In this document: positions 43,534-52,881 of the stretch, in pieces
Layout of the letters: each line of letters starts with the position of its first letter
How positions within the stretch are numbered: the first letter of the stretch is position 1
Translations under genes and position numbers: made by a program
Source of the DNA: Archangium lipolyticum
GTDB taxonomy: Bacteria; Myxococcota; Myxococcia; Myxococcales; Myxococcaceae
DNA: 64,000 bases
NCBI RefSeq assembly: GCF_024623785.1
Contig: NZ_JANKBZ010000019.1
Location: forward strand, 124,001 to 188,000
Direction: 5' to 3'
The notes under the pieces: model-generated
The model's database searches: none
The model's input: the letters and a program-made list of their open reading frames with translations, nothing else
What the model was told of the DNA's origin: nothing

Positions 43534-44442
43534 CTAACGACTCATGAAGCGATGGGGCACCCTGAGGACCCGCTCGGGGGCCCCTGTCTGAGAGGGTGTG
43601 CCTGGCGGAGTCGGAATCGAGCAGCTCCCGAGTCGCTCCGTGGTGTCGTGGAGATCGGCCTCCGCCTCGCCGGAGCCGCACCGAACGCCCCGATCGCCCG
43701 CACGCTTCACGAAGGCGCCCGGTGTGAGCCCGACGAGCTCCCGGAAGTCGGCAATGAGGTGCGCCTGGTCGTAATAGCCCGCGTCCGCGGCGATGCGTCC
43801 CCAGTCCTTCGAGGTCGCAGCCATCCCCACGGCACGCCGCAGGCGAACGGCCCGCGCGAAATCCTTCGGCCCGATGCCGACGCTCTCCGTGAACGCGCGG
43901 CGAAGATGCCGCGCCGTGACGCCAAGCCGCTCCGCCACGCTCTCCACCCGAACCTCGTCTCCTTCGAACAAGCGAACCGCGCGGCGAGCGAGCCGTGCCG
44001 ATGCCGGGTCGGATGTCTGGTGGGCACGAAGGGCGATCGCGTGGGAGAGTCGGTCGAGCATCTCCGGCAGGCTTCGCGCCGCGAGGAGCTTGAGGCAGAG
44101 GTCGCCGCCCGAACGGCCCCAGATGTCTTCCAGCTGCACGATCCGGTCCGTCAGCTCGCTCGCGGCCACGCCCAGGAGCTGCGCCGACCAGCCTGGCTTG
44201 AACTGAAGCATTACCGCCCGCGTGACGCCGGTTGCGTTCTTGAACAGCGCCCGCGTTCGCGGGCCCGCGACGCACACATCCCCTTTCCGATCCTCCTCGA
44301 ACACTCGAAAGACAAGGATCGTTCTTCCGTCGGGCAGCCGTTCGTGACTTGCGCGTCCATCGACTGGCACGACACCGCGAACGTCCTCGACGAAGCGGGA
44401 AATTGAGAAGGTCGAGGCGGCAAAGTCCATCGTGCGAGACAT
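43534..44442 (-). CDS. AraC-family transcriptional regulator
   Basis: 302 residues from ATG 44442, with AAGGAT upstream. The N-terminal ligand/dimer domain resembles the DUF6597-type sensor (LFKNATGVTRAVMLQFKPG). The C-terminal AraC double helix-turn-helix is clear: ESVAERLGVTARHLRRAF and the second half RIAADAGYYDQAHLIADFR followed by LVGLTPGAF. A further 45 residues trail the domain and look like extended noncoding-derived sequence. It is divergent from an alpha/beta hydrolase gene over 162 nt, so it probably controls that hydrolase and itself. Confidence 0.9.
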   Translation of the reverse strand: MSRTMDFAASTFSISRFVEDVRGVVPVDGRASHERLPDGRTILVFRVFEEDRKGDVCVAGPRTRALFKNATGVTRAVMLQFKPGWSAQLLGVAASELTDRIVQLEDIWGRSGGDLCLKLLAARSLPEMLDRLSHAIALRAHQTSDPASARLARRAVRLFEGDEVRVESVAERLGVTARHLRRAFTESVGIGPKDFARAVRLRRAVGMAATSKDWGRIAADAGYYDQAHLIADFRELVGLTPGAFVKRAGDRGVRCGSGEAEADLHDTTERLGSCSIPTPPGTPSQTGAPERVLRVPHRFMSR

Positions 44443-44604
44443 CCTCGTATCCTTGCGCGTCCACTGCGGCCATTCAATCCGGCGCGGAAGGAACGATGAA
44501 AATGTCCGGTCCTTCCAATTCACGGATCGCGCCGCGCAGCATGGTTCGCGCTCTCGTCTCCGGGCGTTTTCACGGGGCCGAGCCCATGAAAGGAAATCAG
44601 GATC

Positions 44605-45561
44605 ATGAGCGAACCGACTTTCGCGGCCAACACCCCCAGCGCACCCACGCCGGTCCTCTCGGTCAGCCCCGTCGTGCTGCCAGCTCCCGGCCGCGCCGTC
44701 GATCTCCAGGTGCGAGTCTCCGCGCCCGTGACCGGAAGCGAACTGCCCATCCTCTTGCTCTCGCACGGCCACGGCCGCTCCAACCACCTCTCCTCATTGA
44801 ACGGCTACGCCCCACTCGCCAACTACTTCGCGGCACACGGCTTCGTCGTGATCCAGCCCACCCATCTCGACTCAAAGACGCTCACCCTCGACTCCAATGA
44901 CCCCGATGCGCCTCTGTACTGGCGAGCGCGGGCCGAGGACATGAAGCGCATCCTCGACCAACTCGACGCGATCGAGCGCGCCGTCGCTGCGCTCGCCGGG
45001 CGCTTGGACCGAAGCAAGGTGGCCGTCGTCGGGCACTCGATGGGCGGGCACACCGCGAGCCTGCTGCTTGGCGCGCGGCACACGGATCCCCACGACGGAA
45101 CGGAAGTGAACTTCGCCGAGCCCCGGATCAAGGCGGGCGTGCTGCTCGCCGCGCCCGGCAGAGGCGACGCCCTCAGCAAGTTCGCGGCCGAGAACTACTC
45201 CTTCTTCTCGACCATCGATTACTCCAGGATGACGACGCCCGCGCTCGTGGTCGCCGGCGACAAGGACGACTCTCCCCACCTGACGGTCGCAGGCGCCGAC
45301 TGGCACGCCGATCCCTACTTCCTCTCCCCAAGCCCCAAGTCCCTGCTCACCCTGTTCGACGCAGGGCACGGGCTGGGCGGAGTCTCGGGATATGACGTCG
45401 CCGAGACCACGGACGAGAACCCCGAGCGAGTGGCTGCCGTTCAGCTTCTCACCTGGGCCTACCTCCGCACCGCGCTCTACCCCGGAGACTCCGCCTGGCA
45501 GGAAGCGCAAAACGCGCTGACTGGCGTAGCCAGGCCGCTCGGACGGGTCGAGTCCAAATAA
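44605..45561 (+). CDS. Alpha/beta hydrolase, chlorophyllase/dienelactone-hydrolase-like
   Basis: 318 residues without a signal peptide. Oxyanion strand LPILLLSHGHG, nucleophile elbow GHSMGG (Ser145), acid candidate Asp in VVAGDKDDSPH and His in DAGHGLGG make a full triad. AAGGAAATCAGG upstream of the ATG is a good ribosome-binding site. It belongs to the group of cytosolic esterases often annotated chlorophyllase-like. The substrate is unknown; the divergent AraC regulator suggests induction by a small molecule. Confidence 0.88.
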   Translation: MSEPTFAANTPSAPTPVLSVSPVVLPAPGRAVDLQVRVSAPVTGSELPILLLSHGHGRSNHLSSLNGYAPLANYFAAHGFVVIQPTHLDSKTLTLDSNDPDAPLYWRARAEDMKRILDQLDAIERAVAALAGRLDRSKVAVVGHSMGGHTASLLLGARHTDPHDGTEVNFAEPRIKAGVLLAAPGRGDALSKFAAENYSFFSTIDYSRMTTPALVVAGDKDDSPHLTVAGADWHADPYFLSPSPKSLLTLFDAGHGLGGVSGYDVAETTDENPERVAAVQLLTWAYLRTALYPGDSAWQEAQNALTGVARPLGRVESK

Positions 45562-45638
45562 GCGGAGGCCCATCGAGGCGCAGCGCGGTGACGGTTTGAC
45601 GGGGCCGTGGTGTTCCATGGGGAGGAGGAACAGCACCC

Positions 45639-46217
45639 ATGGATTTTCAGTTACCTGTCACCCAGCGGCTGGCGCTCGCCGCGGTGATATCTGCTGCCGC
45701 TCTTCTCTCTTCCCCGGCCCGTGCCGATGAATCGCCGACGCGCCTTCCGCTGACCGTGGCGTACTTTGGAGAGACGCTCGTTCATCCGGGACTTACCGTT
45801 GGGACGGAGCTGAGCCTGGTTCGTGGTGGCAGCGGTGCCATCGTTCTGACGGGCAATCTGGGCGGCTACGTCCACTCGCGCAACCACGTGGGGCTCTTCG
45901 CCTCCGCCGAGGTAGGCGGACGCCTCACGGCTCCCTTTGGCCTGTATGGAGAGCTGCTCGCCGGTGCTGGTTACCTGCACACCTTCCTGCAAGGCCCGGC
46001 CTATGGGGTCTCGCCGGACGGCGCCGTGCAGCCGGCCGCGGATGCTGGCAGGCCTGCCCTCATGCCCACCGCCAGCCTGGGCCTGGGGTGGGACCTGCAA
46101 CGCAATGGAGTGGCCCCGCTTGCCCTCTTCACCCGCGTGACGCTCTTCGGTCAATTCCCCTTCAACCAGCGGCTGTTGCCCCATGCGGCCGTGCAACTCG
46201 GAGTCCGCTTCCAATGA
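45639..46217 (+). CDS. Small outer-membrane beta-barrel-like protein
   Basis: 192 residues. A signal peptide ends near SSPARA/DES. The mature part alternates hydrophobic and polar residues in about eight strands (GLTVGTELSLVRGG, GLFASAEVGGRL, GLYGELLAGAGYL) and finishes with AVQLGVRFQ, an aromatic-rich C-terminus typical of outer-membrane barrels. GGAGGAGG precedes the ATG. Its TGA overlaps the ATG of the next gene (ATGA), so the barrel and a lipoprotein hydrolase are coupled. Confidence 0.78.
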   Translation: MDFQLPVTQRLALAAVISAAALLSSPARADESPTRLPLTVAYFGETLVHPGLTVGTELSLVRGGSGAIVLTGNLGGYVHSRNHVGLFASAEVGGRLTAPFGLYGELLAGAGYLHTFLQGPAYGVSPDGAVQPAADAGRPALMPTASLGLGWDLQRNGVAPLALFTRVTLFGQFPFNQRLLPHAAVQLGVRFQ

Positions 46218-47239
46218 GAACCCTCGCGACCGTCGCCCTGTTGCTCGCCGCGCTCCTGACTGGCTGCGGCCGGTTCCAGACCGAGGGCGATTTCTTCTTC
46301 GTGCGCAGTGCTGGCGCGGACCTGCCGGTGTGGGTGCGTGGCAACACGGACTCCGGTGTCTTCATGGTGGTGCTCGCCGGAGGCCCTGGTAATTCGAGCA
46401 TGTCCTATGTGTCGCCCGTCACGGAGTCCCTCGAGGAGAAGTACGCCGTCGTCTACTGGGACCAGCGCGTCACCGGGGTGGCCCAGGGTAACCCCACACC
46501 CGAGACGCTCTCGCTCGGGCAGTTCGTCGCGGACACCCACGCCGTCATCAGTACGCTTCGCCAGCGCCATGATGTCCAGAAGCTCTTCCTCTTGGGTCCG
46601 AGCTGGGGCGGCACCCTGGGGGCCGCCTACCTCCTCGAGCACCAGGAGGGCGTGGCCGGATGGATCGACCTGGATGGCAACCACGACTGGCAGAAGAACT
46701 GGGACTTCGCGCTCGACTACGTGAAGGTCCACGCCGAGCGGAAGCTGGCCGCGGGCGAGGAGGTGGACACGTGGCGCGGCGTTCCCGAGTGGGCCGAGTC
46801 GATGAAGGGGACGCGGATGATCAGCGACAACCTCTGGAAATGGCAGCGCTTGTGCACCAAGGCGGGGGGCTACTTCCATGATCCGTCGAATTCGCCCGGC
46901 CTTGGCGCGGATATGCTGCTCTTCTCGCCCTTCTCGATGGGGGCCCTGCGCACGAACAACGGTGTCGTCCTCGAGAAGATCCTCTCCGACGACACCTTCT
47001 ACGACGCGCTGCGGATGTCCCCGAAGCTCTCGCGCATCACCATTCCCTCACTCGTGCTGTGGGGGCGGCACGACGGCGCGGTGCCGGTTGCCATGGCGCA
47101 CGACGCCTATGACAACCTGGGTACACCTCCCGAGCACAAGTTCCTCGTCATCTTCGAGAAGTCCGCGCACATGGCACCCTTCGAGGAGCCCGAGGCCTTC
47201 CTTACCGCGGTGACTCAGTTCATCGAGAAGTACCGCTGA
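46214..47239 (+). CDS. Alpha/beta hydrolase lipoprotein (proline-iminopeptidase-like)
   Basis: 341 residues from ATG 46214. Lipoprotein signal MRTLATVALLLAALLTGC (Cys18). The body has the iminopeptidase-like pattern VLAGGPGNSS (oxyanion hole), VVYWDQR, nucleophile LLGPSWGGTLG (Ser130), acid in WGRHDGAVP and His in EKSAHMAPFE. Such enzymes cleave N-terminal residues or esters. The lipid anchor places it in the periplasm or outer membrane. It overlaps the barrel gene by 4 nt. Confidence 0.87.
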   Translation: MRTLATVALLLAALLTGCGRFQTEGDFFFVRSAGADLPVWVRGNTDSGVFMVVLAGGPGNSSMSYVSPVTESLEEKYAVVYWDQRVTGVAQGNPTPETLSLGQFVADTHAVISTLRQRHDVQKLFLLGPSWGGTLGAAYLLEHQEGVAGWIDLDGNHDWQKNWDFALDYVKVHAERKLAAGEEVDTWRGVPEWAESMKGTRMISDNLWKWQRLCTKAGGYFHDPSNSPGLGADMLLFSPFSMGALRTNNGVVLEKILSDDTFYDALRMSPKLSRITIPSLVLWGRHDGAVPVAMAHDAYDNLGTPPEHKFLVIFEKSAHMAPFEEPEAFLTAVTQFIEKYR

Positions 47240-47259
47240 GCCAGCGCGGGCTTCGTCCG

Positions 47260-49743
47260 CTACCAGGTCTTCGCCGCGGCGAGCGCCTCGTCGAAATCCA
47301 GGCCGTTGACCGGCATCACCGCGAGCCAGTTGATGGGCCCCACGACGTCGAAGACGAGGCCCTTGCCTCCGGTGGCTTCGACGATGCCGGCTCCCGCCGT
47401 GTTGCCCGCGCCGACGCCGTAGACGATGCCCGCGCCCGCGAGCTCCACGCTCGCGAGGCCCGAGCCGAAGGTGTTGTCTCCCACGGACGCCGCCACATGG
47501 TACCGGCCATCGGGAACCTGGAGCCGGAACTTCCCTCCGGTCGTCAGCACGTAGCTGGCGAGGCGCGGATCCTTGGTGCCGTTGCGGTCGCCTCGGGTCT
47601 GAAGACCGGCCGCGTCCTGCCAGCCCCAACCACGGGCCGCGTCGAAGGCGGAGTCGTCGGCCACCTCCCAGCCCGCCACCGCCGGTGGTCCCGGAGGCTG
47701 GAAGTTCAGGGCGAAGAGCTCCCGGGTCGCGTTCAGAATGACCTCGAGGGCTGCCTGGGCGTCGACCTGCCCGACCTTCGCGTGGAGCGTCGTGCCTCCC
47801 TCCGAGCGTCCCTGCACCGTACCGCCGGTCACCGTGGCAATGGACGGATTGTCGGAGTTCCAGGTGGCATCGCAGGTGACGTCGCGGGTGAAGACGTCGG
47901 CGCCGCGGTGGAAGGAGCCGACGGCCGTGTAGCGTGCCGACATTCCGCGGAGCACCTTGAGCGCCGATGCTGGCTGAATCTTCAGCGCGTCGAGTACGAC
48001 GTCACCGGCCATCGGCACCACTTCGAGCTCCAGGGCTCCGACCAGCCCGCGCCGGGTGAGCGGGTCGGTGTAGCTCGCCTGCAGCCGGGCCTGGCCCGGG
48101 TTGATTGCCCGGAAGGTGCCATCCTCGTCCACGGTCGCCACCTCCGGGTCGAGCGAGCTGAACGTGACCCCCGACGTGGCGACGAACGAGCTTCCGTCCT
48201 GGAATACCGCCGTCACCTGCAGCTTGCCGGTCGTGTTCGTCTCGACGGAGGCCTTGGGCGCCTTCACGTCGATGCGCCGCAGCAGGCGAGGGGGCTTCGA
48301 ATCGAGCCGGTAGACGAAGACATTCGTGTCGACGGTATTGACCACCACGAAGACGTTCAGGCCTGGCACGTAGCGGAACCGCCCGAAGGTCCCGTTCATG
48401 TTGGCCGGTCCGGGCACCACCGTGCCCAGTGCCGGATGCTTCGTCCAGACGCGGGTGTCGATGTCCAGCGTGTAGATGTCCCCGCCTCCCTTCCACGCCA
48501 CGATGCGATCGTTCACCGGATCGTAGTCGACGCCGGGATTGCCCCCGTCCTCAATCTCCCTGGCGCCCGTCGTCGCGAGCCGCACGTGCTTGGGAACGAA
48601 CTTCCCCAGCGCGTCGATGGTCCAGGTCTCGGTGAAGCCCTGACCCACCGCGACGTACAGCTTGCGCCGGGGGTCGACGACCGCGTTCCGGTAATAGCCA
48701 AGGTCATCCGTCTCACCGCGGATGGTCCACTTGCCAGTGGCCGGGTCCCAGAACGACATCGCCCCTCCGCCGGCGTGGTACCAGAGGACGCGGGTGCCGG
48801 GGTCGTAGGCACTGTTGGCGCCGGTGCGCATTCCGAGCTGGGGAAGGTCGGGGTGATTCTCCCAGCGGTTCGTGTCGAGGTTGAGCGCCGTCTGCGGCCA
48901 GCCATCCCAGCCGATCGCGAGGAACCGGTCGAAGGGCGGAGGCAGGTACTCGAGCCCATCGTAGGTGTGGATGGCGCAGTTGACACCCAGCGCCCGGTCG
49001 GGACACTCCGCTCCGGGGCTGACCGGATCCGGGTCGGTCAGGCGCAGCCACGCCCCAGTGCGCAGATCGAAGCCGTAGATTTCGTTGCCGAAGTAGCCGT
49101 TGTGGCCGCCGCCGGTGATGTAGAGCCGGTCGCGCTGGGTGTCCAAGGCACCGCTCGACCAGTCATTCATGATTCCGCTGATGCCCTCGCCCCAGGCGAG
49201 CCACTGATACTTGTCGGGCGTCGGCTTCAGGGCCGCGGCCCGCAGGTTCGAAGCCGGGAACTCGTACCAGTGTCCCGCCGCCAGCCTGGAGATCGCATCC
49301 GGCTGGGGATTCGGGATGGTCACCGTCACCGGGTTCGACGGGACACTCTCTCCCCCGTCGTCGGTGAGCGCGGTGACGGTGTATGTGTACGTCTCGCCCG
49401 GGACGGCCGGGCGGTGAGTGAAGGACGGCCGATCGACCTGTCCGACCTGCGCCGCGCCCAGCAGCACGCGGTAGCGCTTGACCGAGGCATCCGGCGATGG
49501 CTCCCACGCCAGTGAGACTTCGAAGGAGGAGACGCTTGCCGCGGCGAGCTTCGTCGGCGAGGCGGGGCGCGCCGGCCCCGGACCGCACGCGCTGACACCG
49601 GCGTCGAACCCCGCGTCAGTGCCGGCGTCGGCTCGCCCGACAACTCCGCCGTCATCTGTTCCATTGTTTGAGCCGGTGCAGCCGGCTGAGGCCAGAACCA
49701 ACACACTGACGACAAGGTTTCGAACGAGTGATTGAATGAGCAT
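47260..49743 (-). CDS. Large mosaic secreted lipoprotein (Fn3, beta-propeller, Big-like, carbohydrate-type domain)
   Basis: 827 residues. The lipoprotein signal ends at ASAGC and is followed by an Asp/Gly-rich linker. Domain order: fibronectin-III-like (about 65-145), a six-bladed Kelch-type propeller (about 180-500; RLYITGGGHNGYFGNEIYG, VLWYHAGGGAMSFWD), two bacterial Ig-like Big_2 repeats (about 505-675; YTDPLTRRGLVGA, IATVTGGTVQGRSEG) and a C-terminal malectin-like module (PDGRYHVAASVGDNTFG). No catalytic residues are evident. Surface adhesion or binding is the plausible role. It is convergent with the lipoprotein hydrolase. Confidence 0.82.
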   Translation of the reverse strand: MLIQSLVRNLVVSVLVLASAGCTGSNNGTDDGGVVGRADAGTDAGFDAGVSACGPGPARPASPTKLAAASVSSFEVSLAWEPSPDASVKRYRVLLGAAQVGQVDRPSFTHRPAVPGETYTYTVTALTDDGGESVPSNPVTVTIPNPQPDAISRLAAGHWYEFPASNLRAAALKPTPDKYQWLAWGEGISGIMNDWSSGALDTQRDRLYITGGGHNGYFGNEIYGFDLRTGAWLRLTDPDPVSPGAECPDRALGVNCAIHTYDGLEYLPPPFDRFLAIGWDGWPQTALNLDTNRWENHPDLPQLGMRTGANSAYDPGTRVLWYHAGGGAMSFWDPATGKWTIRGETDDLGYYRNAVVDPRRKLYVAVGQGFTETWTIDALGKFVPKHVRLATTGAREIEDGGNPGVDYDPVNDRIVAWKGGGDIYTLDIDTRVWTKHPALGTVVPGPANMNGTFGRFRYVPGLNVFVVVNTVDTNVFVYRLDSKPPRLLRRIDVKAPKASVETNTTGKLQVTAVFQDGSSFVATSGVTFSSLDPEVATVDEDGTFRAINPGQARLQASYTDPLTRRGLVGALELEVVPMAGDVVLDALKIQPASALKVLRGMSARYTAVGSFHRGADVFTRDVTCDATWNSDNPSIATVTGGTVQGRSEGGTTLHAKVGQVDAQAALEVILNATRELFALNFQPPGPPAVAGWEVADDSAFDAARGWGWQDAAGLQTRGDRNGTKDPRLASYVLTTGGKFRLQVPDGRYHVAASVGDNTFGSGLASVELAGAGIVYGVGAGNTAGAGIVEATGGKGLVFDVVGPINWLAVMPVNGLDFDEALAAAKTW

Positions 49744-50005
49744 GCGCGTGCAATCCTACGGTGCTCTCTTCCATCCCCAACAGTTTTCGTGAACGACAGA
49801 CAGGGTCTGGAGCGCATCCGCGCCTGGCGCAACGTCGTTGCCTTCGTCACCCGGGTGCGTGAGGCAGGAACTGTGGGGAGCGCGGGCTACAGAGTGTGGG
49901 GGTGGCCCCCCACCACTTCAGGGCTCAGGGCCCGTGCCATGGCCCCTGCTCCCAGGAGAGCCCGCGCGAGCGCCCCATGGCATGTGAGTTGCTCGGGGGC
50001 AGCTC

Positions 50006-51883
50006 ATGCACCCCTGTCTTTCAACTTCTTCCGGCTCCGACCGAAAGCTCCCCCCTCCATGGCTGGCAGCCGCGCGATGCGCGCACTCCCTGCTGTGGGT
50101 CCTTCCACTGCTGTTCTGGCTGGGATGCTCCACCGGCAGCACGACGACTCCCATTGACAATCCCGGTGGCCAGGACGCTGGCTGCGTCGAGCCCCCGCCC
50201 AAGGACGGCTCCAACGCGGGTGTGCCGGCCGACGTGCTCGCCCCCAGCCGCCTGTTGCGGCGTGCCTCGCTGGCGCTGAGGGGAACGCCTCCGACGGACG
50301 AGGAGTTCGCCGCGCTGGAGGCCGCCGGGGACGAGGCCGCGCAGCGCGCCTACGTCTCGGCCTTCGTGGACCGGGCGCTCGAGCAGCCCTCCTTCTACCG
50401 GACGCTGTTCGAGACGGCGCGCGACTGGTTCAACATCCCGCCCGTGGGGCCGTCGGCGGATCCGCCGGAGTATGGCTTGCAGCAGCAGCGCTCCCTCGTC
50501 CGGTGCGCGGCCGACACCCCGAAGGCCGGGGCCTGGAAGTACTTCCGCGGCGACGAGAAGGCCTGTCAGGGCCAGAAGCCGGATGGAACCCCCGCGGCGG
50601 AGCGCTCCATCGAGCCCTGGTGGGCGCCGGGCACGACGGCGGTGCTGGTCGGTTACGCGGCGAGCGTGGCGGCCACGGGGCAGACCTACGACGCGAGCGG
50701 CTTCCCGGTGACGGTGACCTGCGCCACCGCGGGCCCGGTCGCCAACTGTGGCTGCGGGCCCGCTGCCGTGCGCTGCCACGCCGACACGGGAAGCTATCCG
50801 GGCTGGGAGGACTACGGGCTCCACAACCCGCAGGGGCAGCGGCGGCTCGTCGCCGAGGAACCCGCCCGGCTGTTCGCGCACCTCGGCTGGCACGACCGGC
50901 CGATGACGGACCTCATCCTCGGCAGCTACTCCGTGGGGCCCACGCGCCTGCAGGCCGCCTACGTGATGCAGGGGCTCGCCGGCGAGTTGACGTACCTGCT
51001 CGACGACGACTCCTGGTGGAGGCCGTCGCGCTTCGCCAGCGCGCCGGTCGACCCCGAGCACTCCCAGGGCGATCCGACCGCCTGGCGCGAGTACTCCGTC
51101 CCGGCCCGCAACCCCTTCTTCCTGGAGGAGCGAGACTACCGGTACGACCCGCGCACGCAGTCCACGGCCATGAAGGGCATCCCCGCCGCGGGCATGCTCA
51201 CCAGCCTCGGCTTCCTCAGCGCCTTCACCCGCGAGCGCGTGCGCGGCGCGCGGGCGCTGGAGATGCTGGCGTGCGAGGAGCTCTCCCCGCCGCAGGGACA
51301 GGAGTTCAACGAGTACCGGAGGGACCCGGGGACGGAGGGGCCCTGCCAGCACTGCCACCGCCGGGTGGATCCGGCGGCCATCCACTTCAAGCGCTACGCG
51401 AAGATAGGGCACGGGTTCGAGGGCCATGGTGCGACCTACCCGATGCCGGGCGTGGGCACGGTGTGGCACTGGCCCGCGCGGTGGCGCACCGGCGAGTACC
51501 CCTATCACTCCGACCCGTTCAGCCATTGGAACCGCTGGTACATGCCCGACACGCTCCTGACGCCCGTCACGCAGGCCCAGGCCGAGGCGAACCCGGAGGC
51601 CGTCTTCATCGACTTCCTCCCGCCGGAGCAGAACCTGCTGGGCCAGGTGAGTGACGGGACGGTGGGGCCGCTGGGCTTCGCCAAGCTCATCGTCGCCTCG
51701 GGCTCGTTCGACCGGTGTGTCGTGCGCCACCTGCACGCGCAGGTGATGGGGCGGGACATCGACCCGGCGAAGGAGGCGGGCTACCTGGAGGACCAGGTGG
51801 CGCGCTTCATCTCCGGGGGCCGCAAGGTCCGGCCGTACGTCAAGGCACTCACGCAGTCGGACCTCTTCAAGAGGGGGCGCTGA
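50006..51883 (+). CDS. DUF1592/DUF1588/DUF1585-type secreted lipoprotein with one haem motif
   Basis: 625 residues. A lipoprotein signal lies about 40 residues in (LLWVLPLLFWLGC); the first 27 residues may be an extended n-region or the true start may be later. The N-terminal part (SRLLRRASLALRGTPPTDEE) matches DUF1549/1592-type helices. The middle has CQHCH followed by RRVDPAAIHFKRYAKIG as in DUF1588, and the end FAKLIVASGSFDRCVVRHL with MGRD as in DUF1585. Such proteins are abundant in Planctomycetes and handle complex carbohydrate or redox work outside the cell. It begins a three-gene operon with a haem lipoprotein and a DUF1501 protein. Confidence 0.8.
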   Translation: MHPCLSTSSGSDRKLPPPWLAAARCAHSLLWVLPLLFWLGCSTGSTTTPIDNPGGQDAGCVEPPPKDGSNAGVPADVLAPSRLLRRASLALRGTPPTDEEFAALEAAGDEAAQRAYVSAFVDRALEQPSFYRTLFETARDWFNIPPVGPSADPPEYGLQQQRSLVRCAADTPKAGAWKYFRGDEKACQGQKPDGTPAAERSIEPWWAPGTTAVLVGYAASVAATGQTYDASGFPVTVTCATAGPVANCGCGPAAVRCHADTGSYPGWEDYGLHNPQGQRRLVAEEPARLFAHLGWHDRPMTDLILGSYSVGPTRLQAAYVMQGLAGELTYLLDDDSWWRPSRFASAPVDPEHSQGDPTAWREYSVPARNPFFLEERDYRYDPRTQSTAMKGIPAAGMLTSLGFLSAFTRERVRGARALEMLACEELSPPQGQEFNEYRRDPGTEGPCQHCHRRVDPAAIHFKRYAKIGHGFEGHGATYPMPGVGTVWHWPARWRTGEYPYHSDPFSHWNRWYMPDTLLTPVTQAQAEANPEAVFIDFLPPEQNLLGQVSDGTVGPLGFAKLIVASGSFDRCVVRHLHAQVMGRDIDPAKEAGYLEDQVARFISGGRKVRPYVKALTQSDLFKRGR

Positions 51884-51884
51884 C

Positions 51885-52874
51885 ATGAACCGCTACGCTT
51901 TGCTCCTCGTACTCCCCTGGCTTGCCTCCTGTAGCTCGGAGGTGACTCAGGCCACCATCCTCGACCAGTGCGGCACGCCGGCGACCTCGGAAACCCTGCG
52001 CGTCATGGAGGGCCTCAAGCCGCACTGCGAGGGGTGTCACGCGCAGGGCACGCGCGGCTACTTCGCCTCGGTGGAGGCCTTCCAGAGCCTGCTCGTCTCG
52101 GACTCCCGGCTGGTGAAGGCGGGCAGCCCCGATGACAGCGAGCTGGTGAAGCTCCTGGAGGGCCGGGGCACCGGCGCCTTCAAGCAGATGCCCATCGGCC
52201 AGAAATCCTACGCGCAGCTCGTCTCGGAAGGCTCCGCGACGCTCACCGTGGAGGCTGTGCGCGCATGGATAAAGGGGATCGGCGTGCAGCAGCGCGACTC
52301 CCGGCCGAACCCCGACGCCCCGCGCATCACCCGCATGAGCGCCGACCAGGTTCAGCGCGCGCTCTACCAGCAGCTCGGGCTGGGGTACGACGACTTCTTC
52401 GTCAATGCCAAGGAGTTCGGCTTCGACATGGCGGAGTCCCGGGGCGAGGACCACCTCCCGCTCCAGTCGCCGGACGCCATCCCCTCACCCCGGCAGTACA
52501 TCTCCGGCGAGCGCTACCACGGGCTGGGCGGAGGCTCGGTGATGAACCAGGTCTCCGCGGACCGGACCCCCGCGCCCACCTTCGCCCTGACGCTGACGCA
52601 GGTCTCCCAGCGCTGGTGCCGGCGGGCCCTCGCCAAGCCGGACAACACGGCGCTGTTCCCGAAGGGCGCGGCGCGCACGGCGAACCCGGCCGACGTCAAG
52701 GCCACGCTGAAGCGCTGGTCTCTCCACTTCCTGGGGGAGCGCTTCACCGACGCGCAGGTGGACGAGCTGTACACGGACGTCTTCGTGCCGCTCGCGACTC
52801 CGACCGACACCGAGCCCGCCTACGTGGGGGCCTGCTCGTACTTCATTCGCCACCCGCACTGGATCTTCTACTGA
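51885..52874 (+). CDS. Haem-binding lipoprotein of the DUF1501 cluster
   Basis: 329 residues. Signal MNRYALLLVLPWLASC with lipobox at Cys16. A single haem motif CEGCH occurs near residue 50 (GLKPHCEGCHAQGTRGYF). The C-terminal two-thirds is helical and unrecognised, with Trp/Tyr-rich segments. Its ATG lies 1 nt after the preceding stop and it ends 7 nt before the DUF1501 gene, so the three are co-expressed. It probably passes electrons to or from its neighbours in the periplasm. Confidence 0.8.
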   Translation: MNRYALLLVLPWLASCSSEVTQATILDQCGTPATSETLRVMEGLKPHCEGCHAQGTRGYFASVEAFQSLLVSDSRLVKAGSPDDSELVKLLEGRGTGAFKQMPIGQKSYAQLVSEGSATLTVEAVRAWIKGIGVQQRDSRPNPDAPRITRMSADQVQRALYQQLGLGYDDFFVNAKEFGFDMAESRGEDHLPLQSPDAIPSPRQYISGERYHGLGGGSVMNQVSADRTPAPTFALTLTQVSQRWCRRALAKPDNTALFPKGAARTANPADVKATLKRWSLHFLGERFTDAQVDELYTDVFVPLATPTDTEPAYVGACSYFIRHPHWIFY

Positions 52875-52881
52875 GGCCCCC

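Noticed and set aside
47497-49515. 672-codon plus-strand frame over the propeller lipoprotein
   Set aside because: Antisense shadow with Arg/Val/Gly bias.
49880-49925. Hairpin GTGGGGG-TGG-CCCCCCAC before the DUF1592-type gene
   Set aside because: GC-rich chance palindromes of this size are expected here, and it is not at a gene end.
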